From DASQPR01 sp963724705 (GTDB lineage: Bacteria > Actinomycetota > Actinomycetes > Mycobacteriales > Micromonosporaceae): a DNA stretch of 64,000 nucleotides. The position numbers were made by a program, and so were the translations under genes. Positions 55,994-64,000 of this stretch are shown one piece after another (position 1 is the first letter of the stretch; each line of letters opens with the position of its first letter). Where the stretch lies: assembly GCA_963724705.1 (NCBI GenBank), contig CAVRVS010000004.1, positions 496,001-560,000 on the forward strand. The letters run 5' to 3'. A model generated the notes under the pieces. The model searched no databases and was not told the DNA's origin. It was given only the letters and a program-made list of their open reading frames with translations.

Positions 55994-56040
55994 GTCAAGC
56001 GTTGGCGCCGACGCCAGTGCGTACGTGCACAACGCTTGAC
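55994..56040. repeat. 11-bp inverted repeat enclosing two smaller hairpins
   Basis: GTCAAGCGTTG (55994-56004) pairs perfectly with CAACGCTTGAC (56030-56040). Inside lie GGCG-CCGA-CGCC and GTGC-GTACGT-GCAC, so a three-way folded structure is possible. It covers the last codons of the esterase gene and starts 12 bp after the araB stub stop, exactly at the suspected break. It could be a bidirectional terminator or mark the recombination point. Confidence 0.6.
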
Positions 56041-57197
56041 GCTTTCCGTTTAGCGGGATGCGTGGCCGCCCTGGCTGCGGCGCGGATGTCGGTTGGCAGG
56101 TTGATCGTTGCGGTGCGTACCGAACCGGCGACGGGGAACTGTACCCGTAGTTGGGGCGGGGCGAGCTGGGTCCACATCCATTGCAGCAGGTACGGGATCG
56201 CCGGCTCCCAGGCGTAGAAGTTGTGGCCGGCACCGGGCACTTGGTACAGCGTGGTGGTCTCTACGCCGTGGAGCGCGGCGGCGAATGCGTGCGCCGCCGT
56301 GACGTCGCCGGCATTGCCGGTCCCGGTCGATAGCCAGAATGACGGGAGTGGTCCCGGATCGGCGCCCAGAGACGCGGCTTCTCGTAACGGGTCGTTGGCT
56401 TGCTCGGCGGCCGGGTTGTCATGCAGGGCTCTGGCGGCCGGTCCGTCCTGGGGGCGGAAGTAGCCGTCCATGATTCCGGATGCTCCGAAGTCAGTAGGGT
56501 GGCGCAGGGCGAGGTTGGCGGCGCAATACCCTCCCGAGGAGTAGCCGGCGATGCCCCATTCGGCGGCGATGGCGCTGACCCGGTAGTGGGCCTGGATATC
56601 AGTGCGGACGTCCTGCGTGACGTAGGTATCGTCGAGCGCCCCGGGTGCGTTGACGCATTCCTGGTAGTCGTGTCCGGCGCTGATGGTCGGCATTACCAGG
56701 ATCATCGGCCCGATGAGGCGCTTGGTGATGAGTTGGTTCATCACGGAGGCGATCTGCAGGTGGACCAGCCACGAGGACGGGCTGCCGGGCGTGCCGTGCA
56801 GTAGTTCGACCGCGGGGAACTGTGTGTGGGCGTATCGGGTCTGGAAGTACTGCGGTGGCAGGTATACGAGCCCGGTGCGGTTGATTGTGCTGCGTGGACC
56901 GGGCAGATCGATCGACTGCACCCGGCCGCTACCGACCCGCGCGACTGTGCGGTCGGCGGCGGGCGTTGCACCGGGTGTGGAGTAGTTGCCCGACAGGTCT
57001 GCGGACATCTGTGACCAGGACTGGTAGTAGCCGTAGTAGTCGTTGACCACAAAGACTCCGGCGGTGACCGCCAGCGCGGTGGCCAGAGTGCCGCAGGTGG
57101 TCCGTACCGCCAGATGCGGGTAACGCGCTAACGCGACGAGCAGTCCGGCGGTGCCCAGCAGAAGTAGCACCAGCAGCAGCGGTGAGTTCGGTTCCAT
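55995..57197 (-). CDS. membrane-anchored esterase (alpha/beta hydrolase, antigen 85/EsterD-like)
   Basis: 400 residues. Two N-terminal membrane segments (LLLVLLLLGTAGLLVALA and LATALAVTAGVFVVND, about 6-55) are followed by an external catalytic domain. Nucleophile elbow G-Y-S-S-G-G-Y (about residue 218) and His in PGAGHNFYAWEPAIPYLLQW (about 325) fit the putative-esterase family that includes mycolyltransferases and feruloyl esterases. The LHGTPGSPSSWL oxyanion loop is visible. It probably acts at the cell surface; the substrate is not known. Its last codons lie in an inverted repeat at the araB break. Confidence 0.82.
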   Translation of the reverse strand: MEPNSPLLLVLLLLGTAGLLVALARYPHLAVRTTCGTLATALAVTAGVFVVNDYYGYYQSWSQMSADLSGNYSTPGATPAADRTVARVGSGRVQSIDLPGPRSTINRTGLVYLPPQYFQTRYAHTQFPAVELLHGTPGSPSSWLVHLQIASVMNQLITKRLIGPMILVMPTISAGHDYQECVNAPGALDDTYVTQDVRTDIQAHYRVSAIAAEWGIAGYSSGGYCAANLALRHPTDFGASGIMDGYFRPQDGPAARALHDNPAAEQANDPLREAASLGADPGPLPSFWLSTGTGNAGDVTAAHAFAAALHGVETTTLYQVPGAGHNFYAWEPAIPYLLQWMWTQLAPPQLRVQFPVAGSVRTATINLPTDIRAAARAATHPAKRKASSVVHVRTGVGANA

Positions 57198-57489
57198 ATC
57201 GCCCCCGGCAAGGCCTCCATTGGCGAACTCGCCGCCAGCGTCGTCGGTGTCGGCGCGTGGCTATCGTTCGCAAATCTCCCGCCAAGTGTGACCGTTGGCG
57301 CCCGCCCAGGCTCCGCTCTCTCAGCTGGCGCTCGGGTAAGCCAGCATGAATCGCACCAAGCGTCGTTGTGTCCGGAGAGATGGTTTCCTCACTTTCTGTG
57401 GGTGACTCAGCGTCGTCGGGCTGAGAAAGAGTCGGATGCCGTCGATATGTTGCCCTCGTGTCATGCGGAGCAACGTGAGGAGGACCTTG

Positions 57490-57963
57490 ATGGCGAGTGT
57501 GAAACTGCGGCCGATCGAGGACGTTGACCTCGACACGCTGTTCGACCAGATGCGTGACCCCGAGTCGGTGCAGATGGCTGCCTTCACTGCCAAGGACCCC
57601 GACGATCGCACAGCGTTTGATTCCCACATGTCGAAGGTGAGGAACTCGCCGGACACCACGATGCACGCCGTAACCAGCGACGGACGCCTCGTCGGCAGCA
57701 TTGCCAGCTTCGTGGTCGAGGACCGCACCGAGGTGACCTATTGGATTGACCGCGCTGTCTGGGGATACGGAGTCGCGAGCGAAGCCCTTGCCCTGTTCCT
57801 CGACATCGTTGTGGTCCGACCCTTGTACGCGCGCGCTGCGAGCGACAACCTCGGATCGCTCAGAGTCCTACGGAAAGCGGGCTTTGCGATCATCGGCACG
57901 GAGTTCTCGTACGCAGCCGCACGGCGGACTGAGATCGAGGAAAGTCTCCTGCGCCTCGGCTAG
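57490..57963 (+). CDS. GNAT-family N-acetyltransferase
   Basis: 157 residues from ATG 57490, with GAGGAGG just upstream; the in-frame start at 57436 is rejected. GNAT pattern: VKLRPIEDVDLDTLFDQMRD at the start, acetyl-CoA loop in YWIDRAVWGYGVASEALALF (about 82-101) and the ending SDNLGSLRVLRKAGFAIIGT (about 118-137). This is the RimJ/RimL-like form. Substrate is unknown (a protein N-terminus or small amine). The 290-bp gap before it holds no recognisable gene. Confidence 0.85.
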   Translation: MASVKLRPIEDVDLDTLFDQMRDPESVQMAAFTAKDPDDRTAFDSHMSKVRNSPDTTMHAVTSDGRLVGSIASFVVEDRTEVTYWIDRAVWGYGVASEALALFLDIVVVRPLYARAASDNLGSLRVLRKAGFAIIGTEFSYAAARRTEIEESLLRLG

Positions 57964-58159
57964 CCGCAGCTCTGGCGATCTTGGAATCGTGACCCGGCTA
58001 TTGCCGGTTGAGACTTCCTAGATCGCGGTGACGTTCCGCACGTTCCGGATTTCGAGGTCGAAACCGGGCGCGCATCCGCGTCCGGCCGAATGCCCACGCA
58101 ACGGTGCAATAGTCTCGGTGATTCCCCCTGGGTCGCAGGCATCGATGCGAGGGGACAGC

Positions 58160-59176
58160 ATGAGACTTCGGCTGATCGCGTTGCTGGCCGCACTCGTGGC
58201 CCTATCGTCGGCTCTTCCGCTGGCCGCCTGCGCGTCCGGCTCGTCGCCGTCGGTCGCGCCCTCCGCGAGCAGCGCGCCGGCACAATCGTCGGCACAGTCG
58301 CTTGCGCCGCGTTCGCCAACGGCCCCACCGAGCAAGGCGCCGGCGCCGCCGGCGCCGTCGGCATCCCGACCAGGCTCGTCGGCGCCGTCGGCATCCCGAC
58401 CAGGCTCGTCGACGCCGTCGGTATCCGGCCCAGCCTCGTCGACGCCAGCGGGCGAGGGCGTCGGAGACACCCAGACGGTCAATGGTCTGTCCGATGGCGA
58501 GACCCTCGCGGTTACGCTGACCAAGGTCGCCGATCCGGCCACTCCGGCCGACGAATTCTCGACTCCGTCGGGTGGCGACCGCCTCGTCGGCACGCAATTC
58601 CGAATCGCCAACGCCGGTTCCGTTCCGTACCACGATGCGATCGACAACGACGTGCAGCTCATCGACGACAAGGGTCAGGCGTATCAACCCGAACTCGGCC
58701 CCAGCATTACGGCCGGACGCTTGTTCGAGGAGGTGCGCATCGACCCCGGCGATAGCCGACTGGGGTTCGTCGTCTTCAGCGTTCCCACCGGGATGCGGCT
58801 CGCCTCGGTTCAGTTCGTCCCGGACAGCGGGTTCGCGGATGACACCGCAGAGTGGACGTTGCCGGCCAGCCACGCTTCCTCATCGGAGTCGGCCGCACCG
58901 GTTGACGTCGTCCGGTCGTACTTCGCCGCCATCAACGCGGGCGACTACCGGCGGGCATGGGACCTTGGCGGCAAGAATCTCGGCGGGTCGTACGAATCTT
59001 TCGTCGCCGGCTTCGCCGACACCGTCAACGACACCGTCACGGTGACGTCGACAAACGGCTCCGAAGTGTCGGTGACCCTCGACGCCGAGCAGAGCGACGG
59101 ATCGATTCGCCATTATGTCGGGACGTACACGGTTCACGACGGTGTCATCACGGCTGCACACGTCGTGCGACGGTGA
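58160..59176 (+). CDS. lipoprotein with DUF4352-like and NTF2-like regions
   Basis: 338 residues from ATG 58160 (GAGGGGA upstream). The signal peptide ends in P-L-A-A-C, Cys24. A long Ala/Ser/Pro linker (about 25-100) is encoded by a 30-bp tandem repeat. Residues about 105-230 hold GETLAVTLTKVADPATPADE and FSTPSGGDRLVGTQFRIAN, then LGFVVFSVP, typical of the DUF4352 (telomeric-repeat-like/Ig-type) lipoprotein domain. Residues about 250-338 (PVDVVRSYFAAINAGDYRRA, GTYTVHDGVITAAHVVRR) look like an NTF2-like domain. Cell-surface role, function unknown. Confidence 0.8.
   Translation: MRLRLIALLAALVALSSALPLAACASGSSPSVAPSASSAPAQSSAQSLAPRSPTAPPSKAPAPPAPSASRPGSSAPSASRPGSSTPSVSGPASSTPAGEGVGDTQTVNGLSDGETLAVTLTKVADPATPADEFSTPSGGDRLVGTQFRIANAGSVPYHDAIDNDVQLIDDKGQAYQPELGPSITAGRLFEEVRIDPGDSRLGFVVFSVPTGMRLASVQFVPDSGFADDTAEWTLPASHASSSESAAPVDVVRSYFAAINAGDYRRAWDLGGKNLGGSYESFVAGFADTVNDTVTVTSTNGSEVSVTLDAEQSDGSIRHYVGTYTVHDGVITAAHVVRR
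58351..58440 (+). repeat. 30-bp tandem repeat in the lipoprotein linker
   Basis: Three copies with exact 30-bp period. The first two are identical and the third has several changes. They encode A-P-S-A-S-R-P-G-S-S type units of the wall-spanning linker. In-frame copy-number change would alter linker length only. Confidence 0.85.
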
Positions 59177-59194
59177 TTCGGGCCGTCTGCTCTG

Positions 59195-60601
59195 TCAGCG
59201 GCGGGTCAGAGGCGGCCGAACGGAGGTCCATTCGGTGGCGCGCTCGTAGGCACGAGCGGCCCTGAGCACGAGCGCGTCGGCGTGCCGTGGGCCGATGATC
59301 TGCAATCCGACCGGTAGACCGCTGGAGGTGAACCCGCACGGCACGCTCGCGGCTGGCTGCTGGGTCATGTTGAACGGGTACGTGTACGGAGTCCAACTGG
59401 TCCAGTCCAGCGAATGCCATCCGGGCGGGACATCCCGGCCCTTCGGAAACGCGGTGATCGGCAGGGTGGGCGTCAGCAGGAGATCGTAGGTCTGGTGAAA
59501 CCGCCCCATCCGGACGCCGAGATCCACTCGTAATGCCATGGCGTCCAGATAATCCGCGGTGCTGATTGCGCTGGCGCGTTCAACGACGCGGCGCAGGCCG
59601 GGATCGACCTTCTGAACGTCGTCGCGTCCGTACGCCCGGAGGACGCTTGCTGCGCCGGCGAACCACAGCGCGTGGAAGGCGTCCACAGGATCCGCGAAAC
59701 CAGGATCGGCCTGCTCCACGTGGGCACCGGCATCGGCCAGCACCGCGGCCGCAGCACGCACGGCGGCATCGACCTGTGGGTCGTTACGCACGTAGCCCAA
59801 ATCCGGTGAGAACGCGATGCGCAGGCCGCGCACGCCGTCGTCCAGCCGGTCCAGGAACGATGTGGTCGGCGTGGGCAACGCCGACCAGTCCCTCGGGTCG
59901 AAGCCGGTGAGGACATCGAGCATCAGCGCGGCATCGGCGACGCTGCGCGTTATCGGGCCGGCGTGCGAGAGCGTCCCAAATGGGCTCGCGGGCCAGATCG
60001 GGACCAGCCCGTACGTCGGTTTGATCGTGACCGTGCCGGTAAACGCGGCGGGGATGCGCAGTGATCCGCCGCCGTCGGTGCCGACCGACCACGTACCCAT
60101 GCCTAGTCCGACCGCCGCCGCGCTGCCGCCGCTCGATCCGCCCGCGGTCAGCGCGGGATCCCACGGATTCCCGGTAGGGCCGTGCCGCAACGAGTCGGTG
60201 ACGCCCTTCCAGCCGAACTCTGGCGTGGTCGTCTTGCCCACCAGGACGGCGCCCGCTTCCCGGAGCCGCGCCACGGTCGGAGCGTCCTCGGTCCACGGAC
60301 CGCGGTCATCGATCAGGTTGCTGCCACGTAGCGTCGGCCACCCTCGGGTGTAGAGGAGGTCCTTGATCGAGGTCGGTACGCCGTCGGCCGGCCCGACAAC
60401 GCTGCCGGAACGCCAACGGGCCTCGGACCGCTCGGCGGCGGCCAACGCACCGACGGCGTCGACCAGAACGAAGGCGTTGACATCGTCGTTGCCCGCATCG
60501 ATTGCCGCCAGCGCTGCCCGCGTCGCCTCGACCGGGGAAGTCTTGCCGTCTTTGAACGCCGCGACCAGTTCGATGGCCGTCAGGTCGGCCAAGTCGGTCA
60601 T
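59195..60601 (-). CDS. amidase-signature family hydrolase
   Basis: 468 residues. The Ser-cisSer-Lys triad is visible: Lys80 (PTSIKDLLYTRG), cis-Ser in AGGSSGGSAAAVG (about 156) and nucleophile Ser180 in VGTDGGGSLRIPAAFTG. Length and the ending SVPCGFTSSGLPVGLQIIGP match the family, which hydrolyses aliphatic or aryl amides; no GatB or GatC neighbour argues against GatA. GGAGGTAG precedes ATG 60601. The gene is convergent with the lipoprotein gene 19 bp away. The substrate is unknown. Confidence 0.9.
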   Translation of the reverse strand: MTDLADLTAIELVAAFKDGKTSPVEATRAALAAIDAGNDDVNAFVLVDAVGALAAAERSEARWRSGSVVGPADGVPTSIKDLLYTRGWPTLRGSNLIDDRGPWTEDAPTVARLREAGAVLVGKTTTPEFGWKGVTDSLRHGPTGNPWDPALTAGGSSGGSAAAVGLGMGTWSVGTDGGGSLRIPAAFTGTVTIKPTYGLVPIWPASPFGTLSHAGPITRSVADAALMLDVLTGFDPRDWSALPTPTTSFLDRLDDGVRGLRIAFSPDLGYVRNDPQVDAAVRAAAAVLADAGAHVEQADPGFADPVDAFHALWFAGAASVLRAYGRDDVQKVDPGLRRVVERASAISTADYLDAMALRVDLGVRMGRFHQTYDLLLTPTLPITAFPKGRDVPPGWHSLDWTSWTPYTYPFNMTQQPAASVPCGFTSSGLPVGLQIIGPRHADALVLRAARAYERATEWTSVRPPLTRR

Positions 60602-60761
60602 CGTCTACCTCCGGGCGGTCGGCGCGACAAACCCGAACACCTCGTCGGGTCGAGCCCCGGACTGGACGCCGCGGCCGATCACCACTATCTCGCATGTCAC
60701 GGTCGGATCGGGGCGTGCCCGCCAGTTGTCGGGCTGGGATCGCGGAGGTCTCGGAACCGCG

Positions 60762-62367
60762 TCACATAAGGGGCTGCCGCCCGCTCCACCCACCACCCAA
60801 TACGATGCGGCTGGCGAAAGTGGTTCCCCGACCGGGGTAGACGTACAGGATATTCGTCGACTTGTTGACCGCGGAGAGATCGACGTAGCCGTCGCGGTCG
60901 AAGTCGCCGATGCCGACGAGATCACGCATCCCGTTCCAGCCGACTCCTATCCGCGTACGGGCTCCGACGTGCGAGCCGGCGCGTCCGAAGTAGAGGAGCA
61001 GGTCGCCGTTGGACTTCTGCCGGGCGATCAAGTCGACGTACCCGTCCCGGTTGAAGTCCCCGATGCCCGTCAACTCGTCGACGGAGTTCCATCCGACGCC
61101 GATCTCCGTACGCGCGCCGAACCAGGTGCCGACGCCCGGATAGAAGAACAGCTTCCCGGTGGATGCCTGCACCGTGACAAGATCTGGATAGCCGTCGTGA
61201 TTGAGATCGCCGATCGGCGTGATCTCGCGCATTCCGCTCCAACCGACCCCGATGCGAATGCGGCTACCGACGCTCGTGCCGGTGCCCCTGTACAACCACA
61301 GGTCGCCGTTGGAGGTCTGACGTGCGATCACGTCCTCGTGCCCATCGCGGTTGAAGTCCCCGGCTCGCGCGATCATGTTGAAGGCGTTCCAGCCGGAACC
61401 GAGGCTGGTCCGGGGCTCGAGATTCGTGCCGTTGCCCGGATACAGGTAGAGCGTGCCCGTGCTCGTCGTGCGCGCCAGCAGGTCCGACCAGCCGTTGCCG
61501 CCGAAGTCGCCGAACGGATCCGTCGGCAGCGGAGCAACGTCGAGATAGTCGTTGTCGATATTGATGGTGACGCCACCCCAGGTCTCGTCGTGGCCACCCA
61601 TGTACTGCTTGATCCGGCGGTGTGGTGACCAGTACGACGACGGGATCGCGGGGTTGGCGGTGGTGACCACGCCGTCATACCGGGCGAAGTCCAGATAATC
61701 CGTGCGTCACATAGGTCGTGGAGTTGTAGACCGCGACCTGGTCGGCTACACCCGAACCCAGGCTGCTGTAGAACCCCGACAGGTAGCCGAGGTCATGCAG
61801 ACGGGAACTCCATGCGCCGACGAACGTCTGCACCGCCGTACGGCAACCGGTGTCATCCGTCCGGTACGCCTCCATATCGTTGATCAGCACGCTGCCGCGG
61901 GCGAGGCCGAGTGCGGTCGCCTGTGCGACGGCGTCCTCGGCGTTCGCGCGTCCCTGGGTCGCAGCATTGGCCGCGGTGAACAGGAACTTCTTGTTCGAGG
62001 TCGTACACGGCGCCTGCAGGCCCATGTAGATCGGCATCAGGTGCCAGCCGTTAGCGACCTGTTCGGCGACCCAATCGGAAGTCAGGTTCGGTTGCGTGCA
62101 GGCCCGGTTGACACCGCCGAAGTAGATTCCGACCGCGCGGTACGGCGACGCCAGCCACGCGGTCATCGCTGCACTCGACGGTGCAGTGCAGGCGTCGAAG
62201 CCGAGCCCGGTGTAGGTCCCCGGAGACACCGTCGGTACGGCCGCGGCGGCGTAACCCGCAGCCGGGGCTACCGACGTTGTCAGCATCGTGGACAGGAGCG
62301 TGACCGCAATGCACGCGAACACCTTCGTGCGGCGTCTCGGTCTCGGTGCCGTCACCGTGCGTGCCAT
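60762..62367 (-). pseudogene. secreted DUF1906 glycoside-hydrolase-like protein with FG-GAP repeats, one frameshift
   Basis: From ATG 62367 a signal peptide (MARTVTAPRPRRRTKVFACI with hydrophobic core to AAAAVPTVSPG) is followed by a DUF1906-like domain: GLGFDACTAPSSAAMTAWLA, YFGGVNRACTQPNLTSDWVA, SVLINDMEAYRTDD and LGYLSGFYSSLGSG. This is a GH25-like barrel of wall-associated proteins. Near 61698 the frame changes to DYLDFARYDGVVTTANPAIP, and five beta-propeller FG-GAP/VCBS units follow (about residues 250-520), each with a D-x-N/D-x-D-G calcium motif such as GDFNRDGYVDLIARQKSNGD. The whole would be about 535 residues, exported and probably bound to a surface glycan or peptidoglycan. The single shift may be a sequencing error. 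Confidence 0.8.
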
Positions 62368-62526
62368 GTGGACCCCCGACCAACGATCGCGACGTGTCAC
62401 CGGATGAGGTCGCGCGGCCGGAGTGCGTCGTGCTTCTAGTACACCCCACTCTGTGGATTTTCTGTGCATCCGATATGTGTCAGATACCTTGCTGGTCCGC
62501 CAGCCGATCGCTGCGATGGGTGCTCG

Positions 62527-64000
62527 TCAGGAGGGGAGCAGGCGAAGGGCGAGGAAGAAGTCGACCCGGTCCTCGAATCGAGAAAGGTCCCGGCCAGTCA
62601 GTTGCTCGACGCGCTGCAACCGGTACCGGAGGGTGTTGACGTGTACATGCATCTGCTCCGCACACCGCTGCCACGACCCAGAACAGCTAAGGAACGTGTC
62701 CAGCGTGGTGATGAGGTCGGCGTTGTGGCCCTGGTCGTATTCGACGAGCGGACCGAGCAGGCGGCTGCGGAACGAATTCCGAGCGTCCGCTCCCACGCTG
62801 GCCAGCAGCAGGACATGGGATGCGAGATCGCCACTCGACATGACCGCGGTCGGTTCGTTGAGCACACTGGCCGCGCGGTGAGTGTGCCGCGCCTGCACCG
62901 CGGCGCCGGGTAAGGCGGCGGCCCCGTCGGCCGGGCTGCTGACCCCGATGGCCAACCGCTCGGCGCGCAGGCCAGGTGCCAGCGATTTGGCCGCCGTACG
63001 CAGTGCCTCTATCGTGTCGCGTTCCTGGTCGGGCCTCACCGCCAGTACCGCCATCGCCGCGCCCGGGATCCGTCCGACCGTGGCATGTGAAGACACGGGC
63101 CGCACCAGTTCGTCGAGGAGGTAGGTCGCAAGCTTGGCCGGTGCCGGGCCGACGCCGGGCCCGGTCACGCTGGCCGTGGCAACAAGGTAGGTGGCGTCGG
63201 GGGAGAGCCGGCAGGCGCGCAGCGCCGCACGGAGGTCGGATGGTTCGTCGGGGCTGGCGAGCATGCGCATGAGCTGGGCTGCGAGCCGCCGTTCCGCGCG
63301 GCGACCCTCGTCGAGTTGCGCGCGCTCCAGCGTGACGAGGCTGACCAACTCGTCGGTTACCGCCGAAAGCGTGGGTGGCTGTGCGGCGCTGGCAGGTGGC
63401 GCCTCGCGGCCGTCGGTACGCGTCGGCGCGCTGCCATATGCCGCCTCGCGGCTGTCGCTACGCATCGGCGTCTCGCACACCAGGCACCAGGAGGCGAGCC
63501 GGTGCTCGGGTCGGCCGGCGATGGGCAGCAGGAGGAAGTCGCGACCGTCGACCTCGGCCGCGCGCGGCAGACGATCGGCAAGAAGAAAGCTCTGCGTTAG
63601 CCGCTCGGCGACGCTGGCCGGCAGCGGCCCCGTCCCGGCGATGATCCGGCCGGTAGTCGAGCACACCCAGGATGAGACCGCCAGCTCGCCCGCGACCGCG
63701 GGGAGCAGATCGGCCAATCGGGCGCCGCGAGCCATCGCCGAGACGAGCTCGCGCTGCCGGTCGAGCAGCGTGGCCAGCCCACTGGCGCGTTGGGACATGA
63801 TCGATTGGCTCACCACTTCGGTGATCGACCGAAATGACACGTCCACCGGCACCCGGAACAGGACCAGTCCGTGCCGGCGGCAGGCGTCAATAAGGTCGGG
63901 CGGTACGCGGCCGAGGGCGGCTTCGCCGGCGCCGATCGCGGCGATACCCACGTTGGCCAGGTTGGCTGCGAACGCCTCGGAGTCCGCGGGATCGTGCCGC
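62527..64000 (-). CDS. PucR-family transcriptional regulator, 5' end outside the window
   Basis: The open frame continues to the window edge (upstream coding EAFAANLANVGIAAIGAG), so the N-terminus is missing. The first 170 or so visible residues are the PucR sensor domain, a GAF-like middle with insertions follows (GSAPTRTDGREAPPASAAQP linker), and the C-terminal helix-turn-helix reads LDTFLSCSGSWQRCAEQMHV followed by HVNTLRYRLQRVEQLTGRDL. This HTH_30 motif is standard for PucR/CdaR regulators, which control purine, GABA or diacid catabolism. No target operon is in the window. The linker has a 30-bp-scale imperfect repeat (near 63400-63470) encoding DSREA/DGREA. Confidence 0.88.
   Translation of the reverse strand, partial: RHDPADSEAFAANLANVGIAAIGAGEAALGRVPPDLIDACRRHGLVLFRVPVDVSFRSITEVVSQSIMSQRASGLATLLDRQRELVSAMARGARLADLLPAVAGELAVSSWVCSTTGRIIAGTGPLPASVAERLTQSFLLADRLPRAAEVDGRDFLLLPIAGRPEHRLASWCLVCETPMRSDSREAAYGSAPTRTDGREAPPASAAQPPTLSAVTDELVSLVTLERAQLDEGRRAERRLAAQLMRMLASPDEPSDLRAALRACRLSPDATYLVATASVTGPGVGPAPAKLATYLLDELVRPVSSHATVGRIPGAAMAVLAVRPDQERDTIEALRTAAKSLAPGLRAERLAIGVSSPADGAAALPGAAVQARHTHRAASVLNEPTAVMSSGDLASHVLLLASVGADARNSFRSRLLGPLVEYDQGHNADLITTLDTFLSCSGSWQRCAEQMHVHVNTLRYRLQRVEQLTGRDLSRFEDRVDFFLALRLLPS

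Noticed and set aside
55994..56040. integron attC site
   Set aside because: The 11-bp arms do not match the GTTRRRY/RYYYAAC core pattern and no integrase is near.
53798..56233. 811-codon minus-strand open frame
   Set aside because: Antisense shadow of the GH127 gene; Arg- and Pro-rich with no family match.
58351..58440. CRISPR-like repeat
   Set aside because: The 30-bp units are directly abutting, with no spacers, and are part of a coding linker.

Overview
The window is high-GC DNA with strongly GC-biased third codon positions and frequent GTG/TTG starts. It has many TANNNT -10 boxes 6-7 nt before start codons (leaderless mRNAs). It encodes SARP, PucR, FCD-type GntR and LacI regulators, F420-type (LLM and PPOX) oxidoreductases and lipobox lipoproteins. 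This fits a soil or plant-associated actinomycete (Actinomycetota); I cannot name a genus. No rRNA, tRNA, CRISPR array or complete insertion sequence was recognised. The gene content is accessory and catabolic rather than core.

Layout. 1-2.7 kb: rhamnose use (GH78 alpha-L-rhamnosidase, partial and frameshifted, then L-rhamnose isomerase). 2.8-9.5 kb: TMEM175-type channel, an orphan peptide-type binding lipoprotein, a strong bidirectional terminator, an M20 amidohydrolase, a PPOX protein and a propionate-CoA ligase. 9.6-17.5 kb: a divergent nutrient-uptake locus. FCD-type GntR regulator, soluble Cache-domain protein and cupin run one way. APC permease plus a complete polyamine-type ABC importer run the other, behind a TTGACG/TAGGTT promoter carrying an 18-bp palindrome. 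17.7-24.7 kb: a tandem ABM-like protein, a haloperoxidase-like hydrolase, a lipoprotein, a Tat-exported phospholipase C and a DUF885 protein. 24.9-32.5 kb: GMC oxidoreductase, two LLM oxidoreductases, a YczE/MarR divergon with paired palindromes, Zn-alcohol dehydrogenase, an SDR and a second copy of the lipoprotein. 32.5-37.1 kb: a pyruvoyl-dependent arginine decarboxylase coupled to a PQ-loop-like membrane protein, facing a large SARP-NB-ARC-TPR regulator.

37.1-45.7 kb: a damaged stretch. It holds a LuxR-type regulator and an SDR fragment that are both cut at one junction, a DUF427 protein, gcvH with a small upstream ORF, and a frameshifted hydrolase, MOSC-ferredoxin reductase fusion and amine oxidase. 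45.7-49.2 kb: GH15 glucoamylase/trehalase-like enzyme coupled to an unknown protein, then another unknown. 49.3-56 kb: an L-arabinoside operon (LacI, binding protein, two permeases, GH127 beta-L-arabinofuranosidase) ending in a 24-codon stub of L-ribulokinase. Two GGAAA-N2-TTTCC operators lie in the LacI/binding-protein gap. 56-64 kb: esterase, GNAT, a third lipoprotein, amidase, a DUF1906-like/FG-GAP secreted protein with a frameshift, and a PucR regulator running off the window end.

Two themes cut across the map. Plant-polymer sugars are well represented (rhamnosides, arabinofuranosides, GH15 substrates). The window is also scarred: about eight genes carry one or more frame changes, dense at 30.5-31.7 and 37-45 kb, and at least four gene ends look truncated at junctions. 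I cannot tell from sequence alone whether the frameshifts are sequencing indels or real decay. Codon bias stays intact on both sides of most of them, which favours sequencing error or very recent mutation.
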